Assembly (NCBI RefSeq): GCF_905475345.1
Contig: NC_066610.1
Location: 782,386-846,385 of the forward strand
Length of the DNA stretch: 64,000 nucleotides
Direction of reading: 5' to 3'
From: Vespula vulgaris
Taxonomy: Eukaryota; Arthropoda; Insecta; Hymenoptera; Vespidae
Below, in pieces: positions 36,298 to 50,970 of the stretch (position 1 is its first letter; each line of letters starts with the position of its first letter). The notes under the pieces were generated by a model, which had not been told where the DNA came from, made no database searches, and saw nothing but the letters and a program-made list of their open reading frames with translations. The position numbers and the translations under genes were made by a program.

Positions 36298-39200
36298 GCG
36301 CTTGACTTTCGTAGTACCAGCAAGGTAATAGATTTGAACAAACGTACGTTAAATTGCGCGGGAATTTGGCCAGAAAGCATTCACGAGCCGGTTTTCATTT
36401 TTTTTTCCGTTTACTTGGCCGTACATTGTACAATGGGTGTCCTATCTATTACCGATAACATGTCGGACATGGAATATATTATCGGTTGCATAGAAGAGCA
36501 TATGTTCAATTTTATGACACTATTGAAGATATGTATATGCAGAATAAAAAGTAATTCGTTGGCCGAATTTTTAAAGGACATCAAAGTCGATCTTATTCCA
36601 GGAAGATACAAAACCGATGAGGAAAAGATCGCCTTTTTAAATTATAACAATTTCAGTCTAAAGTTTGTCAAGGTCACTATAGTATCCTGCGTCATAGCCG
36701 CTACGCTGTATTATTTAGCTGGTTTAGCTGCCAATATTGAAATGGGTAAATTTTTTTTTAATTAATTAATTTGACTAATAGATTTCTCTTATTATAATTA
36801 TTATTTTTTTCTTTTTGTTTATTTTTTGTCGAATAACAATTCTTTTTATGGCTATTATTTATTTATTAATTTTTATTTTGTTTTCATTTCGATCAATAAT
36901 TTTTGCAGATGTCTCTCAACTATTTTCTTTTTCTTTTTCTTACTTGTATTTTTATTTATCTTCTTGTTTTTTATTTTGTTGAATAATTTTTGTCTCAATA
37001 TCCGCCAATTCTTTTTTTGTCGTAATTTTTGATAAATATTTTAATTTATTTCGATTTATTATAATAATGTAATAATAATGTAATAATGTAATGTAATAAT
37101 GTAATGTAATGTAATTTTTTATTTTAATTTATTATAATATTATAATTTTGCATATTCAAAATATTTTATTGTAATATATTTTGAAATATATTTTTATGTT
37201 GCTTTTTCTTGTTTCTGATTTCTTTTCTCTATATCTCTTACATTAAACATATATTATTTTCAATATAAGGTTACTGTATTTATATATCGAATGATCGAAA
37301 TGAAAACCTTAGAAATTTTAATCACATAAATTTTAAATATTATTTTAATTTTAAATATTAAAAAAAAATATTTAATTCTATTTGTTTTCATTTTTTGTTA
37401 GTTTAAATTAAAAAATTAAATATTTTATATATTATCGATCAAAAAAAAAAAAATGAGAAAATTTCTCAGTAATCATAGTATTTACTATATTTATATTATG
37501 TATTATTACTTTATTGCATTTATATATTATTAAGTACATTTATTTTATTTATTTATTAATTTCTAGTAAATTAAAATGTTTTTTTGTTATATATATTTTT
37601 TTTGTTGTTTATATTATTATATAATTGTTTTTTTACTTACAGTCGTGGCAAATTCGTCTTATGGATACAGATTGCCATACAAAAGTCGTTCGTTGATCGA
37701 GCCGACAAATCTGATAATCTACGTCTGTCTCTGTCTGTATCAATTTTTATTGGTACTAATTATCATCTTCGGTTATGTCGGAACAGATTGTTTATTAATC
37801 AGTTTGGTACTTCACGTCAGCGGTCTTTTCTCTGCACTTTCTTGCAAAGTAAAGCACGTTTTGAATAATCCAGAGAATCGTAGAAGTCGAATAAAGAAAT
37901 TAATTTTGAGACACATACGTCTAATACGGTAATAATAATATAATAATAATAATAATAATAATAATTATTATTATTATTATTATTATAACTATAATAAATA
38001 GTAACAACGCCAATAATAATAATAATATTATTAATATTAATGGCGATGATAATGATGATGATAATAATGATGTTAATAAGAATCAAAACAAATACAAAAG
38101 ATAAAAAAATGCATGAAATAAAATTATAAATAATATATATATTTATTTATTTATTATTTATTATTATAAATATTGTATATTACTTTATTATAATTTGATA
38201 TGACAACGAAAAAAATATAAATAATAAAATATATTATAAATATATAATTAGAACATATTATATACATATATATATATATATATGTAAATATATACATATA
38301 TATAATATATATTTTTATATGTATACATATACTATATAGAATATTTCAGATTGGCTGAATCTTTGGAAAGTGATTTCAATATATTAATTTTACAACAATT
38401 ATTGGGAAGTACAATACATCTTTGTCTTCTGGGTTACGATGGTCTCGTTGTAAGTATAATATACAAATTTTGTTATTGTTTTTTCTAAAAAATATTTTCT
38501 TGACAAAAATTTTATTAAATTATTACTATTTTCAGAGTATGTCAGCAGGACAGGAAGCAAAGTTAATCACCTTTGGCGTAATTGCAGGTTGCGTTCTAAG
38601 CACGCTATTGGCTTATTGTTATATTGGAGAGTGTCTTATTAATGAAGTACGTAAATCATCTTGTTTGCACGTAATTATGTCATTTTATGCTGGGAATACA
38701 ATAATATCATTTCACTTTCAAATAAAGATACATATATAAATATTAATCATTTACATTTAATAATTCATTTACATTTATTTCCGTTTGTATATAATTATTT
38801 ATATTTTTCTATTATTTATTATATTTTAATTTTATACACATACACACACATGTATGATATGTACATATATATCAATCATTTACAAATATTAATCATTTAC
38901 CTTTAAGAATTCATTTACGTTTATTTTTATTTGTATATAATTATTTATATTTTTCTATTATTTGTTATATTTTAATTTTATATATACACACATATACATA
39001 CACATATAATTCTCATATTAAATTTACTTGATTATTATTATATCGTAATTTATCATTATTTATTATGTATATTCTATTTATGTTACATTAATACATTTAT
39101 ATATTATTTCTTTTATTTATTAATTATAATATTATTATAATCAATGTATATTGTTAATATCTTTTTTTTATTCCTTTTTAATATTTTTAATATTTAATAT

Positions 39201-40028
39201 TTTAACTTATGTTAATATTATATGCACATTATATATACTACATATATGTATCTATATATATATACGTATTTACATATATACGCACATATATATATATAGT
39301 ATTTACTATATTTATCTCATGTGTGTATTATTACATTATTGCATTTATATATTATCAAGTACATGTATTTTATTTATTTATTAATTTATTTATTGTATTT
39401 ATTATATATATAGTTTTTTAATATATTATTTTAGTATATTATTTATTATATTTATTTATAATTACTTTCTTATTGCAATCTTTTTATATTACTTTTTATA
39501 ACATTTTTTTATATATACAAATTAATATATGTGTTTACTTGCGTATGTATTTATACACACATTATATTCATTACATTCATAAAATTTATAAATTTAATAT
39601 ATCGAGTTAAGTTTGAATGCTCCGAAAAATTCGATCTTACATTTTAGAATTTCAAAAATTCAGTATTTCACAAGTGTTTCTCGAAACATTCTTTTTCTTT
39701 CCTTTTTGTCTTTCTTTTTATAATCCTGATCATGGTGCTCAGATATTCTTCCCCATCAAAAATGATTCATAATTATGATTACAAACTAATAAATGTTTAA
39801 AACGAATTTTACAGAGTATGTCTTTAGCTGAATCATTTTATCAATGCGAATGGTACAACATATCACAAGAGGAAATTAAATTAATACATATATGCATGGT
39901 GCGATCGGCGAAACAAATGCAACTCACTGTTGGCAAATTCTTCACGTTGTCATTAACTACATTCACAGATGTGAATAAGAAATTAATTTTTTGTCTCGTC
40001 TTACCTTACCTTTTTTTTCCTTTTTCCT

Positions 40029-40076
<48 letters not shown>

Positions 40077-40187
40077 CATATAATCCTTCTAATCATTATT
40101 ATTATTCTTTATTCATACAGTCTCGTACATTTTTAGGTTGTGAAGACATCAATGGCATATTTATCCGTACTTCGAACGTTTATATAA
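36298..40187 (+). CDS. Odorant receptor (7tm_6), plus-strand gene of unit B, exons 2-7
   Basis: Recent duplicate of the gene at 13,700. Exons: 36298-36745, 37643-37928, 38350-38449, 38536-38646, 39815-39970, 40137-40187, with identical lengths and phases and all splice signals kept. Residue differences from copy A that I can see: His to Asp in exon 2 (ALDFRS), Ile to Val in helix 1, and in exon 6 Met to Ile, Met to Val and Ala to Thr (KFFTLSL). Exons 3, 4, 5 and 7 encode identical protein. As in A, exon 1 is not located. Intron 6 carries a longer AT run (40,033-40,069). Intact. Confidence 0.93.
37929..37986 (+). repeat. AAT then ATT microsatellite at an exon 3 splice donor, unit B
   Basis: Starts with the donor GTAATAATA. 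Eight or more AAT units are followed by about seven ATT units, an inverted arrangement able to fold into a hairpin. Unit A lacks the ATT half and has AAC units instead. Confidence 0.9.
40033..40069. repeat. AT dinucleotide run in intron 6, unit B
   Basis: About 18 AT units just upstream of the last exon. Unit A has only about five at the same place. Confidence 0.9.
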
Positions 40188-40529
40188 AAAAGAAAAAAAA
40201 CGAAAAAAAATATACTACAAAGAAACAGAAAAGAATTACACATAGATAATTCTAGATGTGAAATTTAAAAAAAAATAAAAAAAAAACAGAGAGGGTATCG
40301 AAACGAAAAAATAAAATTAATTTAATAGAAAATATCAAGTTTCTTCATTTGAAATTTTTGATTTCAAAAGAAAAAGAAGTAATTATTAATCAAAACTTTA
40401 TAACACTATAAAAATTTTATCTTATTTTGTTTTCAATCTCATAATATCGTATACTGTGTGTCCATGCAAACGATCAAAAAAGACCTAAGTATGGCAACGA
40501 AAAGAATTGAAAGAATAAAGAAACAATTT

Positions 40530-41069
40530 TATTCAAATTTAAATTAAAAATAATGCAACTAAAAAGTGACTTAAAAGGTTAAAATGATGATCATTTAATT
40601 CTGTTTTTCGAAATAAAATACAAACAAGAAATAAACAGATATAAAAAGAGAATATCTTTATACACATACAAAATTATACTAAATATATGTTAATTAAAAC
40701 AAAACTATATTTATTTTAATACTAAAACAAACATGGCTTCGTTGAAAAAGTTTTTGGCATTTAATTTTGCATAATTCTACGAAAAACAGACGATCTTTGA
40801 AATTTTCCCGGTAATTCAATCTCTTACAATCCCATTACTAAAAGCCTATATTATTAAAAACAATCATAATAGAAAATAAATCTATAGAATTTCTTCATAA
40901 TGAAATTATAAGAAACTTTTAAGAAAAACAAGGAAAATTACAAAAAATGCATATCTTAAAGATACATCCGAAAAATCAGCGTCCCATAATTTTTTGCATT
41001 CTACGCATTTGTAACATTTGAAATGAAAAAAAAACAATTTTCATCCATTAATTATAGAAGTGACGTTAT
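40530..41069 (-). pseudogene. Relic intron 3 of a dead minus-strand OR, unit B only
   Basis: About 510 bases absent from unit A. They align, with substitutions and indels, to intron 3 of the live minus-strand OR (about 21.72-22.24 kb and 44.94-45.46 kb). Shared phrases include ACACATA..AAATTATA, AACAAACATGG, GCATAATTCTACGA and GATCTTTGAAATTTTCC. They lie directly downstream, in gene direction, of the relic exon 3 at 41,070, as intron 3 should. Confidence 0.75.
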
Positions 41070-41358
41070 CTTATCAAACGATGTCAAATGATGTCGAAGA
41101 ATCATTTTATGTATTCTCTACCAAGAACCGTCTAAATCATTTAAGACATCCTTTATTCTGCACTTCAATGGCCGATCCACCAGTAAGATGAAAAATAGTA
41201 TAAGACAAATAACAATTAGTTTCTGTATAACCGGAAACGACCATTGTCATATGTAAAAATTCGTGTATACAACCCAATGCATAATTTTTTCCATCATGAC
41301 TTCAATAACGGTTTTATTATATAAGATAATATATATTCAAATGAAGAATTCGCGATAA
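41070..41358 (-). pseudogene. Relic exon 3 of a dead minus-strand OR, unit B
   Basis: Counterpart of 17,850-18,139, 289 bases, again frame-broken and again with donor GT changed to AT, so the lesion predates the unit duplication. Unlike A it still has intron 3 sequence next to it. Confidence 0.8.
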
Positions 41359-41863
41359 CTGCATAGAGAAGAAATTATAATTAACGTTATTAATGTAACT
41401 TTTTCTTAATCGTTCCCATAAATTATTACTGATTCGCCGAATACAGAAAAGGAGCGAATTTCGTTTTCATGTCATATTTTATACTTCAAATAAATTAATT
41501 TTCTATATATTTTATATAGATATATTATGTTACATATATACATTTTCTAACATAAAATTAATTTTTATACACAATATTTTATTATTATTATATTTTTTAT
41601 CGTTTTTCTCTATCTACTTTTCTTTTCATTGTCATTATTATCATTATTATTATTATTACGGTTGGCATTACTATAATTGTTGTATTAATATGTAATCATT
41701 GAATATTTTCAAAATTTGGATTTTTAATATATATCGGAGGTGAGTCGTTAAAAAAGGAAATCGATTCAATAATAATCAATTAACACTTGACGGACCGTGT
41801 TTTGCATTAATCATTTTTATTCTTCTCTAAGTAGAATATATCATATCTTCTTTTTTTGGACTC

Positions 41864-42046
41864 TATATCCACCGAAAGTTTCAACGTAATGTCCTCGTGA
41901 ATATTTCTCGAGCAAACAAGGAAAACGCCAACATGCACTATTACTACGGAATAGAAAAAAAAATAGAAGGGTAAACGAGCTGTTAAATGGTTGAATTCAA
42001 CCCTCTCACGAGTCTTCTTGTTGTTAATTCTTCTCCAACCGGTCAT
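41864..42046 (-). pseudogene. Possible exon 2 relic of the dead minus-strand OR, unit B
   Basis: Counterpart of 18,650-18,832 with the same hydrophobic stretch. Same caveats. Confidence 0.25.
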
Positions 42047-42629
42047 TATGAAGTGTATAAAAAGTTTGGTGAAAGATCGATGCTATTAATATGGAATTGC
42101 TGAAGATCGTTGGGATTGTCGCTGCAAATAACAAAAATTATTGCTAAATTTCGATTATATGTAGGAAATTAAACAAAAATATTTTTATATGACAAAAATT
42201 ATTACTTACATGTGAAGAGCATTTACTGAAGTGGATATATACAAAATGGAATTATATTTTAGAGCAAAGAACATGACTCTAACATATTAATCGAATTTTT
42301 CATCTTTCTGAGTAAAGATATCTTCAAATAACTTTTTCAGATAACATACAAGAAATCAAAAGTTCCTCCATCAAGAAAATTTTATAATTATTGAAGATCC
42401 TAATATTACAATTTTTTTTAATAAGTCGATAAAAAAATTATAAAATCTGAGATAATTCGATTATTAATTACTCGATTAAATATTATTGATGGCAATAAAC
42501 TGAATACTTACAGTTTTTATTTCATACGTTACGACAAATATATACGTAATCAGATGCAAGGTGAATAGTCACATACAAACATTTATATATACTCTCAAAT
42601 GTCCATAATTTGCTAATAAATAACATATA

Positions 42630-42671
<42 letters not shown>

Positions 42672-43589
42672 TATAGTTTTTATACTAATGTATAAAATAA
42701 TATTCAATAATGCATATTGAGCATTTGTTCATACGAACATTTTTCTTGTTTCAGCGTATTGAATATATCCCCGCGGTTATGCCTACATTTTCAAAAACAC
42801 CCTGTATAATCACTTCATAAGAGACAAGTATTCAAACCGTGAAGCATTCGATTGATTTGTCGGATTTTAGATGTTTTCACACGAATTACGTGGTCAACCT
42901 GGTACAAAGTATATCTCGGTGATAGTAATCGATTATCGATTCTACTGTCGACTGAACTTCATTATCGATGTAAATTACATTTAAATTTAAACCATTAAAC
43001 ATGTACGTATGTATTTCACAAATTTTATTATAGCAAATTTTCCTTATTAATTAAACCGAACGAATATGTTTTACAAAGACTACACTTTGCGTATTTTATT
43101 AAAAGTTTCATAGTGCAATATGATTGGAATCGAATTGGAATCGGATTTTATAATTGTTTATCAAATTATATAAAAAAAGTTGTAATATTAGGATCTATAA
43201 TAATTATAAAATTTAGTTGATTGTGAATCTTTTGACTCTTTGAATGTTATTTGAGAAAGTTATTTGAAGAATTCTTTCTCAATAAAGTTTTTCATGAAAT
43301 ATATCATCTGCATGAAAAGTTGCAGAAGATGATGGATTTAAAACTGTGAATATATTTTTAATAAAGTTATTTGTGACACCACGAAAAACGTGTTACGTTT
43401 TTTTTTTCTTTTTACTTAAAAAACGAACGTCCTTTTTTACCAAATTTGGGATAACGTTAACTTTATATTTATGAATCTAAATAATGTAATCGCATGCATT
43501 TATTACAAACTATCTACTAAAACTTTGTACAATAATATCAGCTATTTTTCAATAATTATTAATCACGATTAATTATTAAACAGTTTCGT
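42047..43589. other. Intergenic DNA between the converging ORs, unit B
   Basis: Counterpart of 18.83-20.37 kb. An AT run at about 42,634-42,669 is much longer than in A. No gene seen. Confidence 0.45.
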
Positions 43590-46085
43590 TTACAGAGCCG
43601 TCCGTAAAAATGATAAGTACGCCATTGATTTATTCACTATCTGTAAAATTTACAAAAAATAACAGATTTTAATGTTTTCGAACATCGAAACGTTTAATTT
43701 ATCTAAAATATTCCAAATTAAAATTGAAACTAATACAATACAATTATGAGAGAAATATTTTATTTCTTTGGAAAAGTAAAAAAACAAAAAATACAAATGG
43801 CTGATGGAAGAAAATATTAACAGAAACATTTCACGATGATAGATGACGAAAATTTAATAAATAAAAACGATTAATTACAAACAAATGAAAAGAAAAATTT
43901 CTTAAAAAAAAAAAAACAATACTCGTGGAGCGCAAATGGTATCTTAAAAAGGAATTAATGCGAGTGAACGAAGGTAAAATCTATTGAGAAAAAAAAAGAT
44001 TAACGAGATGTCGATTAAAAAAAAATAGTTTAAAAATGAAGGAAATAGAAATCTTGAGTAATGCGAATAATACATGAAAAAGAAAAAAACTAAAAAAAGG
44101 AAGAAGAAATATTAATAATAACGACTCACGTCAGTAAAAGTGTGCACGGATAGAATGCAAAACTTCGCGCAAGTCAATTTCAATGGCTTCCTAGCGCGCA
44201 TCATGCAAATGCTAATCGATTTAATATCAATCTTGGACAGCTCATACCAATCGCAAAAATAGAGCTCCTCGCACAAGCTCGTGCTCTGAATTAAAGGAAA
44301 AAATAATAATAATAATAAAAAGAAACAAAATCGTAATAATATAGAATTAAATCAAATTACAGATTGAATTGCAATTAAATAAGAATTCGATTAATTACTT
44401 CCTCGATGATGCATTCTCCCACGTAGCAATAAGCAAACAATGTGCTCAATAAGAGACACTCATACATAATAAATGTTAATATACCTCCTCTTTCGACGAC
44501 AGCTAAACTCTAAATAAGTAGGAATTATTTATTAGAAATGAATGTACTTCGATTCCAGTGACGTATACATACAGAGAGCATTTGATAACTCGATATACAA
44601 AGTTGTATCGTTGTTCCAAATAAATGTTGACCGATAATGATGCTAAAACTATCCTCTAACATGTCCGCTAATCTGAAACAGATACGAAGAAGATAAATTA
44701 ATCTTTATAAAGATATCGTTCTCATAATTAAAGGAAAAGAATTTGTTCCACTATGAAGTATCATTAATGCGTGTGAATATTAAAAATTTTGAGACGCCTG
44801 TCATTTCTCTTTTTGCTAAGGAATGACTTTAAGGATTAAAACAACTTCTTCGAATTTTTTTGCGAAAAAATCATGCGTTAACAATTTATTGTTGTCGAGA
44901 AACATATGCAAACAAAAATTTATTTAATTTTATATCTACGATAATGTGTCTAGACTAATTGTAGAACTAATTGTAGAATAAAAACGATCATCTCAAATTT
45001 TTCTTTTCGAGATAAAATTCTAAAAAAGAATATACTGATATAAAAAAAGAATATTTTTATACACATAGAAAATTATAATAAATATATATTAATTGAAACA
45101 AAACTATACTTATTCCCTTTTGAATATCAGAACAAACATGGTTGAAGAAATATGGTTGAAAATGTTCTTGGACGTTTAGTTTCGCATAATTCTACAACAA
45201 ATGATCTTTGAAATTTTCCTTCGAATAAAATCACTTACAATCTCGTTAATAAAAACCTATATTATTAAAAGGAATTCTATTAGAGTACAAAGTTACATAA
45301 TTTTTTTGTAACGAAATTGTAAGAATCCTTTAACAAAAGAAAAATAATTAGAAAACATTCATATCTTGAAAATAAACCCAGAAAAACAGCGTTTGATAAT
45401 TTATAGTGTTCTGCGCATTTATATAGTTTGAAATAAAAAAAAAGAAACAGAAATACTTCATTTACTAAACGTTTCTTTATGAATTACAAGCTTTAATTAA
45501 AGAAGTAACGTTACCTTATCAACCGATAATGTCCAAAAATTATTTTTCGAATTTCTTTCCGACGACTATCGGCATTATTTAAATCATTCTTAACTTTGCA
45601 CTTTAATATGGCCAATTGACCGACAAGATGAAATCCGATACAAGCCCAGAAACAATCAGTTCCGCAGTAACCGGAAAGAATCATTATTATTCGTAAAAAT
45701 TGGTGTATACAACCAAACGCATAACTTTTTGCATCGTACGGCTTCAGTAACGGCTTTATTTTATAAGGTAATTTATATTCCGATGTAGAATTTGTCATAA
45801 CTGCGTTGGAATATAATAGGGTTTTAATAAAACTATTCGTCAATTTTTTCCGCCCGTATTTTTATCGTTCGATCGTAGACAAAAAAAAAGAAGAAAGAAA
45901 AATGTACATATATATGTTTTTTATTCAAAAATCAAAACATATAATCGATATCTCTTTAACGATATAAGACTAAAAAAAATATAATAAATAGAAAAGTTTT
46001 GTATTCACATGTCGGAGACGAATTAATTGGAATTGAATTTAATTTTATTATAAAAAAAAACTTAATGATTCATGGTTATCCCAGT

Positions 46086-46171
<86 letters not shown>

Positions 46172-46804
46172 TATATATACGTATATTTAATTTAATATAT
46201 AATATAATATAATAATTTTTTTTATTTTTTTCCCTTTTGATTTCCTTTTTTTTTAATTTTTTATCATTTGAACAACGACAAATGAATACGTTTAATTAAT
46301 TAATTATAATTTCGAAACCATCGAAATAGTGATATTAGAATTGTCGAGATTATTACCCATTAATATATTCGGTACTACAGCTTTAATGTAATAGAAAACA
46401 ATTAAGAACGTCGACCAAGGGAACAGAATGATGACAAATCTATAAGAAAGTTTGTTATATTTAACAAAAATCAATCTTTCTTCGTCATTTTTATAATTAT
46501 CAGGTATATAATCCGTTTTCGTTTCTATCAAAAATCGTGACAACGAACGATACTTTATTCGTAACATTAAGATTTTTGTCATCGTCATTACTACCGCCAT
46601 GTTCTCCATTATGTTCGCCATAACGTAACGAAAATTTTTAATGTATGTTATCAGATCTAATAATGCCAATATATTGAAAAGACAGCCATAAATTATAAAC
46701 GATACGAATAATCTGTCGCGAATTTCCAACGGCCAAGTTCCTGACACACCAAGCAATCGTTTGCTGATTGTCATCGCTTTTACTGTATTAGAGAATTCTG
46801 TCAC
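43590..46804 (-). CDS. Odorant receptor (7tm_6), minus-strand gene of unit B, exons 2-7
   Basis: Recent duplicate of the gene at 20,371-23,656. Exons in gene order: 46804-46357, 45800-45515, 44672-44573, 44509-44399, 44285-44130, 43640-43590, same lengths and phases. Residue changes cluster in exon 2: Asp to Glu, Arg to Gly (LLGVSGTWP), Ser to Arg, Ile to Met, Phe to Leu, Asn to Asp and AM to ST, plus about eight silent changes. Exon 3 has Tyr to His and Ser to Ile, exon 6 Ser to Cys (AKFCILS), and exons 4, 5 and 7 none. All reading frames are open and the splice sites intact. Exon 1 is not located. Confidence 0.93.
46092..46171. repeat. AT then AC dinucleotide run in intron 2 of the minus-strand OR, unit B
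   Basis: About 32 AT units followed by about seven AC units. Confidence 0.9.
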
Positions 46805-48766
46805 CTGAAAAGAAAAAAAAAGAATAATAAAATATAATAAAAAATGATAAGGGATGAAGTATTCAGATATGATGCAAAACAAAGGAAAGAAAAAAAGAAG
46901 TTACGAATAAAGTTCTCTTACGGTTAGTTCTAAATTAGATTAAATTATATTAAGTAAAATTACGTGGACATCATTTTTTTAAATGTTCTTCATTTTTTAA
47001 ACTATTCAATCTCTTTGAAATGTAAAACAAAATATCTTCATAATATATATGTGTTCTGTAAAATTTGAATGGAAATTATTCAGCGATTTCGTTAATATTA
47101 ACGATTTAAATATGCACCGCCATTTTAAAAATGTATGTTCAATAATCAATTTGAAATTGTCTTCAGCAATATCGGCAATGGTACTGATAACAACCATAAA
47201 TCTTACGCAAAAGTATATGACAATAATATCAAATTTTTGATCCAAAAGATCACAATGAAATAAATAAATAAATAACATATGTATTATTACCAAATACAAG
47301 ACCAGTTTCTACATCATTAAATGTAATTATTTATATATTACATTTACGAATACAAAATCATTAAGAACAATATATAGATAAAGTTCGTTTTGAAAGAAAA
47401 AAGATATTCGATAAATAATATCGTCTTTACTTAAATGGCATATTTTTGCATAATTAAAAATAACTATTTTATAAAATATATAATATATGTAAGTACTTAA
47501 CATATCTTCCTTTTGTATTCAATAAATAATCTATAATAAACGAACTTATTTCCTAAATATTTAATAATTAGTAATAAATACTGGTAATAATTATTATTAC
47601 ACTTAAATAATTATTAATAAATACTAATAACAATTATTACTATATCTATCTTTTACTAACTAATTTACCATCAGTCGATATCAAACAATTATCTATCTTT
47701 TTACAATAGGTTAAGTATTGTCTTCGTAGCTCCCGTAAATAAGGTAGAAACCTATATAGCCCGTAATATCACTTGATGGTAAGGTAGAAAACCGTAAATT
47801 TATTTCCGATGGTAAGAAATCACATCGGAAATTAATAAATACAAATCTTAACAAAATTATTAAATATAAAAATGTGTATACCTATTTTTTTTTTTATATC
47901 ATACATTCCATTATACTTAACACATTTATCTGCTTATTAATGCAATTAACTTCGTATAAATGATAAATGTTCCGTATTAAATCAATTTTTATATTTTCAG
48001 AAATACTGCGTATGCAAGCTGACGATAATACCACGTTGATAAGCGTTAATTCTCGTGTGATCAGTAAAGTTTAAGTAACATTGAGCATGGTTAGTATTTG
48101 AATGAATGTTGTCATCTACTATATACGATGTCATCTACTATAGAACTGAGTTAGAAAAAGGTTATATAGTGCTATATAATACAAAGAAGGTAACGTTAAT
48201 TTCTTATTATTTAAATAGTATCTGCAATTTTTATTTTGTTTTTATTTTACTCTTTTATTTTTGTAATTTAATTGATGATCGGGCAGTGATATTCTTTCTG
48301 TTTATAATTGGAATGCAGTTTTTCGTGTTTTAACTTGGTTATGTTTTGATTCTTATTATTTATTATATCTGACAATGACAGAAGTTATTATGATAGGAAT
48401 GATTAAGAAAATAAAAAAATAAAGTAAATCGTTACTATAGAACTTATTCTGTTATTTCAGAAGTTGCCAGCAAGGTTAGGATTGAAAGTTCATTCGATAC
48501 ATTGGTAGTATAAACTACTACACCTTTATGTTTTTGAAAAACGAGGCTAGTGAGATCGGATGAAATTTATTCAAATAAGATAGTAAGTAATAAAAATATT
48601 GATAGAATTATCTCTATGTATTGATTTCAGTATTCTTAATTTGCTATTCAATGATTTTATAATATGCAATTTGAAATGTAAAGAGAATAAATATCACAGA
48701 AAACATTGCTAGGAGAAATGCGTTAGGTTTTGAAGTTCCACAGTTTCTTATTGAAATTGTAAAAGC
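46805..48766. other. 5' flank of the minus-strand OR, unit B, and start of unit C
   Basis: Counterpart of 23.66-25.61 kb; from about 47.3 kb the two differ at about 1 percent. No gene seen and no exon 1 recognised. Confidence 0.5.
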
Positions 48767-49436
48767 CACGAACAATGTTTTATATGGGATAACTACAAAG
48801 ATAGTAAAAAGAATGGAAACAAGACTTCGACGAAGGAAGGAGGAGCTATCTGAAACACTGTTTTCTGACGGTAAGACTATTAAACATATAAAAATATTGT
48901 CTCCTAGACAATATTATCAATCAACTATTAGAATGTTCTGTTCAAGTTATAAGATACAATGATTATAACATAGATATTATAAGAAAAGCTATTTGTACAA
49001 TTTTCTTGCATATAGTATCAACGGATGACAAGCTGCTTCAAAATTTTTCTTCGAGCAACTGGTGTAAATATAAAATCGTTAGAGCAAAGCTTTATCTACA
49101 AGACTTCTTTACCTGAGCTGATTTTAAGGCTACTTTACAGAAATTTGGCAAATTCAAATGTAATGAAGAAATGTCTCGCAAAGAAAACACAATGTAAATA
49201 AATTATTCAAAAATACTGTGTGAACAAGTGTATCAAAAAATGTATTTGTGAAGTCTCATATATTGAAACTTAATGTATATGATATTGTCATTATATTTAC
49301 TGATGGTAATACAGGCAGATTGAAAAAGTTAAGAGGTAAAATAACCATACTGAAAGAACTGAACAAGCAGAAAGTTAATAAAGTACACCTACAAGCCGAA
49401 ATATTGTCTAAAATGATAAGATCTTTGGAAAAATGA
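48767..49436 (+). mobile_element. Decayed Mutator-like transposase fragment, unit C
   Basis: Third copy of the relic. The first half reads KRMETRLRRRKEEL and then the same ten-base insertion as B. The second half is open at 49,248-49,436 (LKLNVYD, FTDGNTGRLKKL). Confidence 0.65.
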
Positions 49437-50511
49437 AAGAGAATTTATTTGGATAATACAGAAGAAGATAGACATTACAGTGATGAATGGTTTTAACTGT
49501 TGTTTTTACTAAAACGTAAGTTTTTATTTAAATTACTTTTTATTCACAATTTCTCAAAAAATTTATTTTTTTAAACAAATGATCCTGCTTTCTCTGGATA
49601 TGTATTTAAGTACGTACACGAGTTGGTGAAGATTAACACCTATTTTAATGCATATTTTCCAGTTATTTTCTACACTGAGAAAGAAGAAATCGAAATTTCA
49701 ATATGACATAGTTATAGTCAAAAGAAATTGTACTTTAGTAAATCTGGATTTCTCGACGACCGATAGGACAATATTTATATACAATGTTTCCATTGTTTTT
49801 CATGTTGCGATGATTGTGAGATTCAATGAGAAAATAAAATCGACTACAACTATTAACATTCGAAGTCTGCAATAAATTTGTCCAAGGAAATGCTGGAATT
49901 AAAGGAAATTCGAACTTTGTCTTTTACATACGTATTTATATATATGTGCATTTTAATATTTTTTTTTAAACGAAATGTCTATAGTAAAAGTAAGTCAGCG
50001 ACGAGATGAAATGAAAATGAAATGAAAAAAAGAAAATGAATACAAAAGAGAAAGATATATAAAAATGTGATGAGAGAGAGAGTAAGATAGAATGTTAACT
50101 TCGCATTTTTATTTATTTGTACGTTTTTTTAGTTCTTAAGAGAGAGGTTTTGATAAGTATCTGTAATAAAATATTAGATGATATAAATAATCAAGTCATG
50201 TTTTGGTTGCGTCAAGATTTATTATAAATACTAACCTGTTTATTTAAAATGATGATGAATTATTACATTTACAATTATTTCAATTGAGATACTGATAGTT
50301 TTTGTATTAATTTGTTTAATACTGATCACTTGTATTATGTATTGATATTTTATTATTAATAATGACCATTAACATATTTAAAATATTGATTAAAAACGTT
50401 GAAAAATATTGACCTAATAAATAGAAATTTTTAACTAAATTAATTTAACTTAAGGAAGTTTCAGTTTTATTGTGTGATATCGCGTGATAGACGTAATCAA
50501 TTGTATTTTTA

Positions 50512-50566
<55 letters not shown>

Positions 50567-50970
50567 GAAGACAAATTTTTTAATTATCTTTCTTTCGCTC
50601 TAGAAATATCATATCTTTCGTTTAAATTGAAATAATTAAATTGATGGAATATCATGGAACGTGAATACTTTTGAAAGCATATTATGTAATATGTAATCGT
50701 AATAAGAGATTAAGTACGAGCGATGATTATATTCATAAATACTTGTACGTATCATAAATATTTGTACGTATTCTTGTCTCATTGTTTGTAACCTTGACAC
50801 AAAGTTATATCTGTAAACAGAGCAATTGTTTCGTATAAAAAAAAATTTTGAAATATAAAGATTCAAGCTTCTAGCGGAACCAGCGACTATTCGAAATCTC
50901 ATTTAATCGTTCGAGGCAACAAGAGATACATTATTTCGAGGCTATTAAAGTTTAGTTATAATATATATTC
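49437..50970. other. Spacer of unit C with DNA absent from unit B
   Basis: No gene seen. The first 600 bases follow B. About 50.04-50.97 kb is missing from B, and its last 260 bases match A at 4.08-4.32 kb. An AT run lies at about 50,517-50,561. Confidence 0.55.

Larger units (their letters stand above)
24301..47480. repeat. Tandem segmental duplication, unit B (about 23 kb)
   Basis: Direct repeat of unit A, same gene order and orientation. The matching join point is the stretch around 24,361 that recurs at 47,505. Both intact ORs are present with open reading frames and intact splice sites. Compared with A it lacks about 0.9-1.6 kb near 26.9 kb and carries about 510 bp more at 40.5-41.0 kb. 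Confidence 0.9.

Noticed and set aside
39818..40249. 143-codon open frame continuing from exon 6 through intron 6 in unit B
   Set aside because: Beyond the donor it reads an AT run as Ile-Tyr repeats and enters exon 7 in the wrong frame. The A copy stops. Splicing at GTGAAT and TTTTAG restores the conserved ending.
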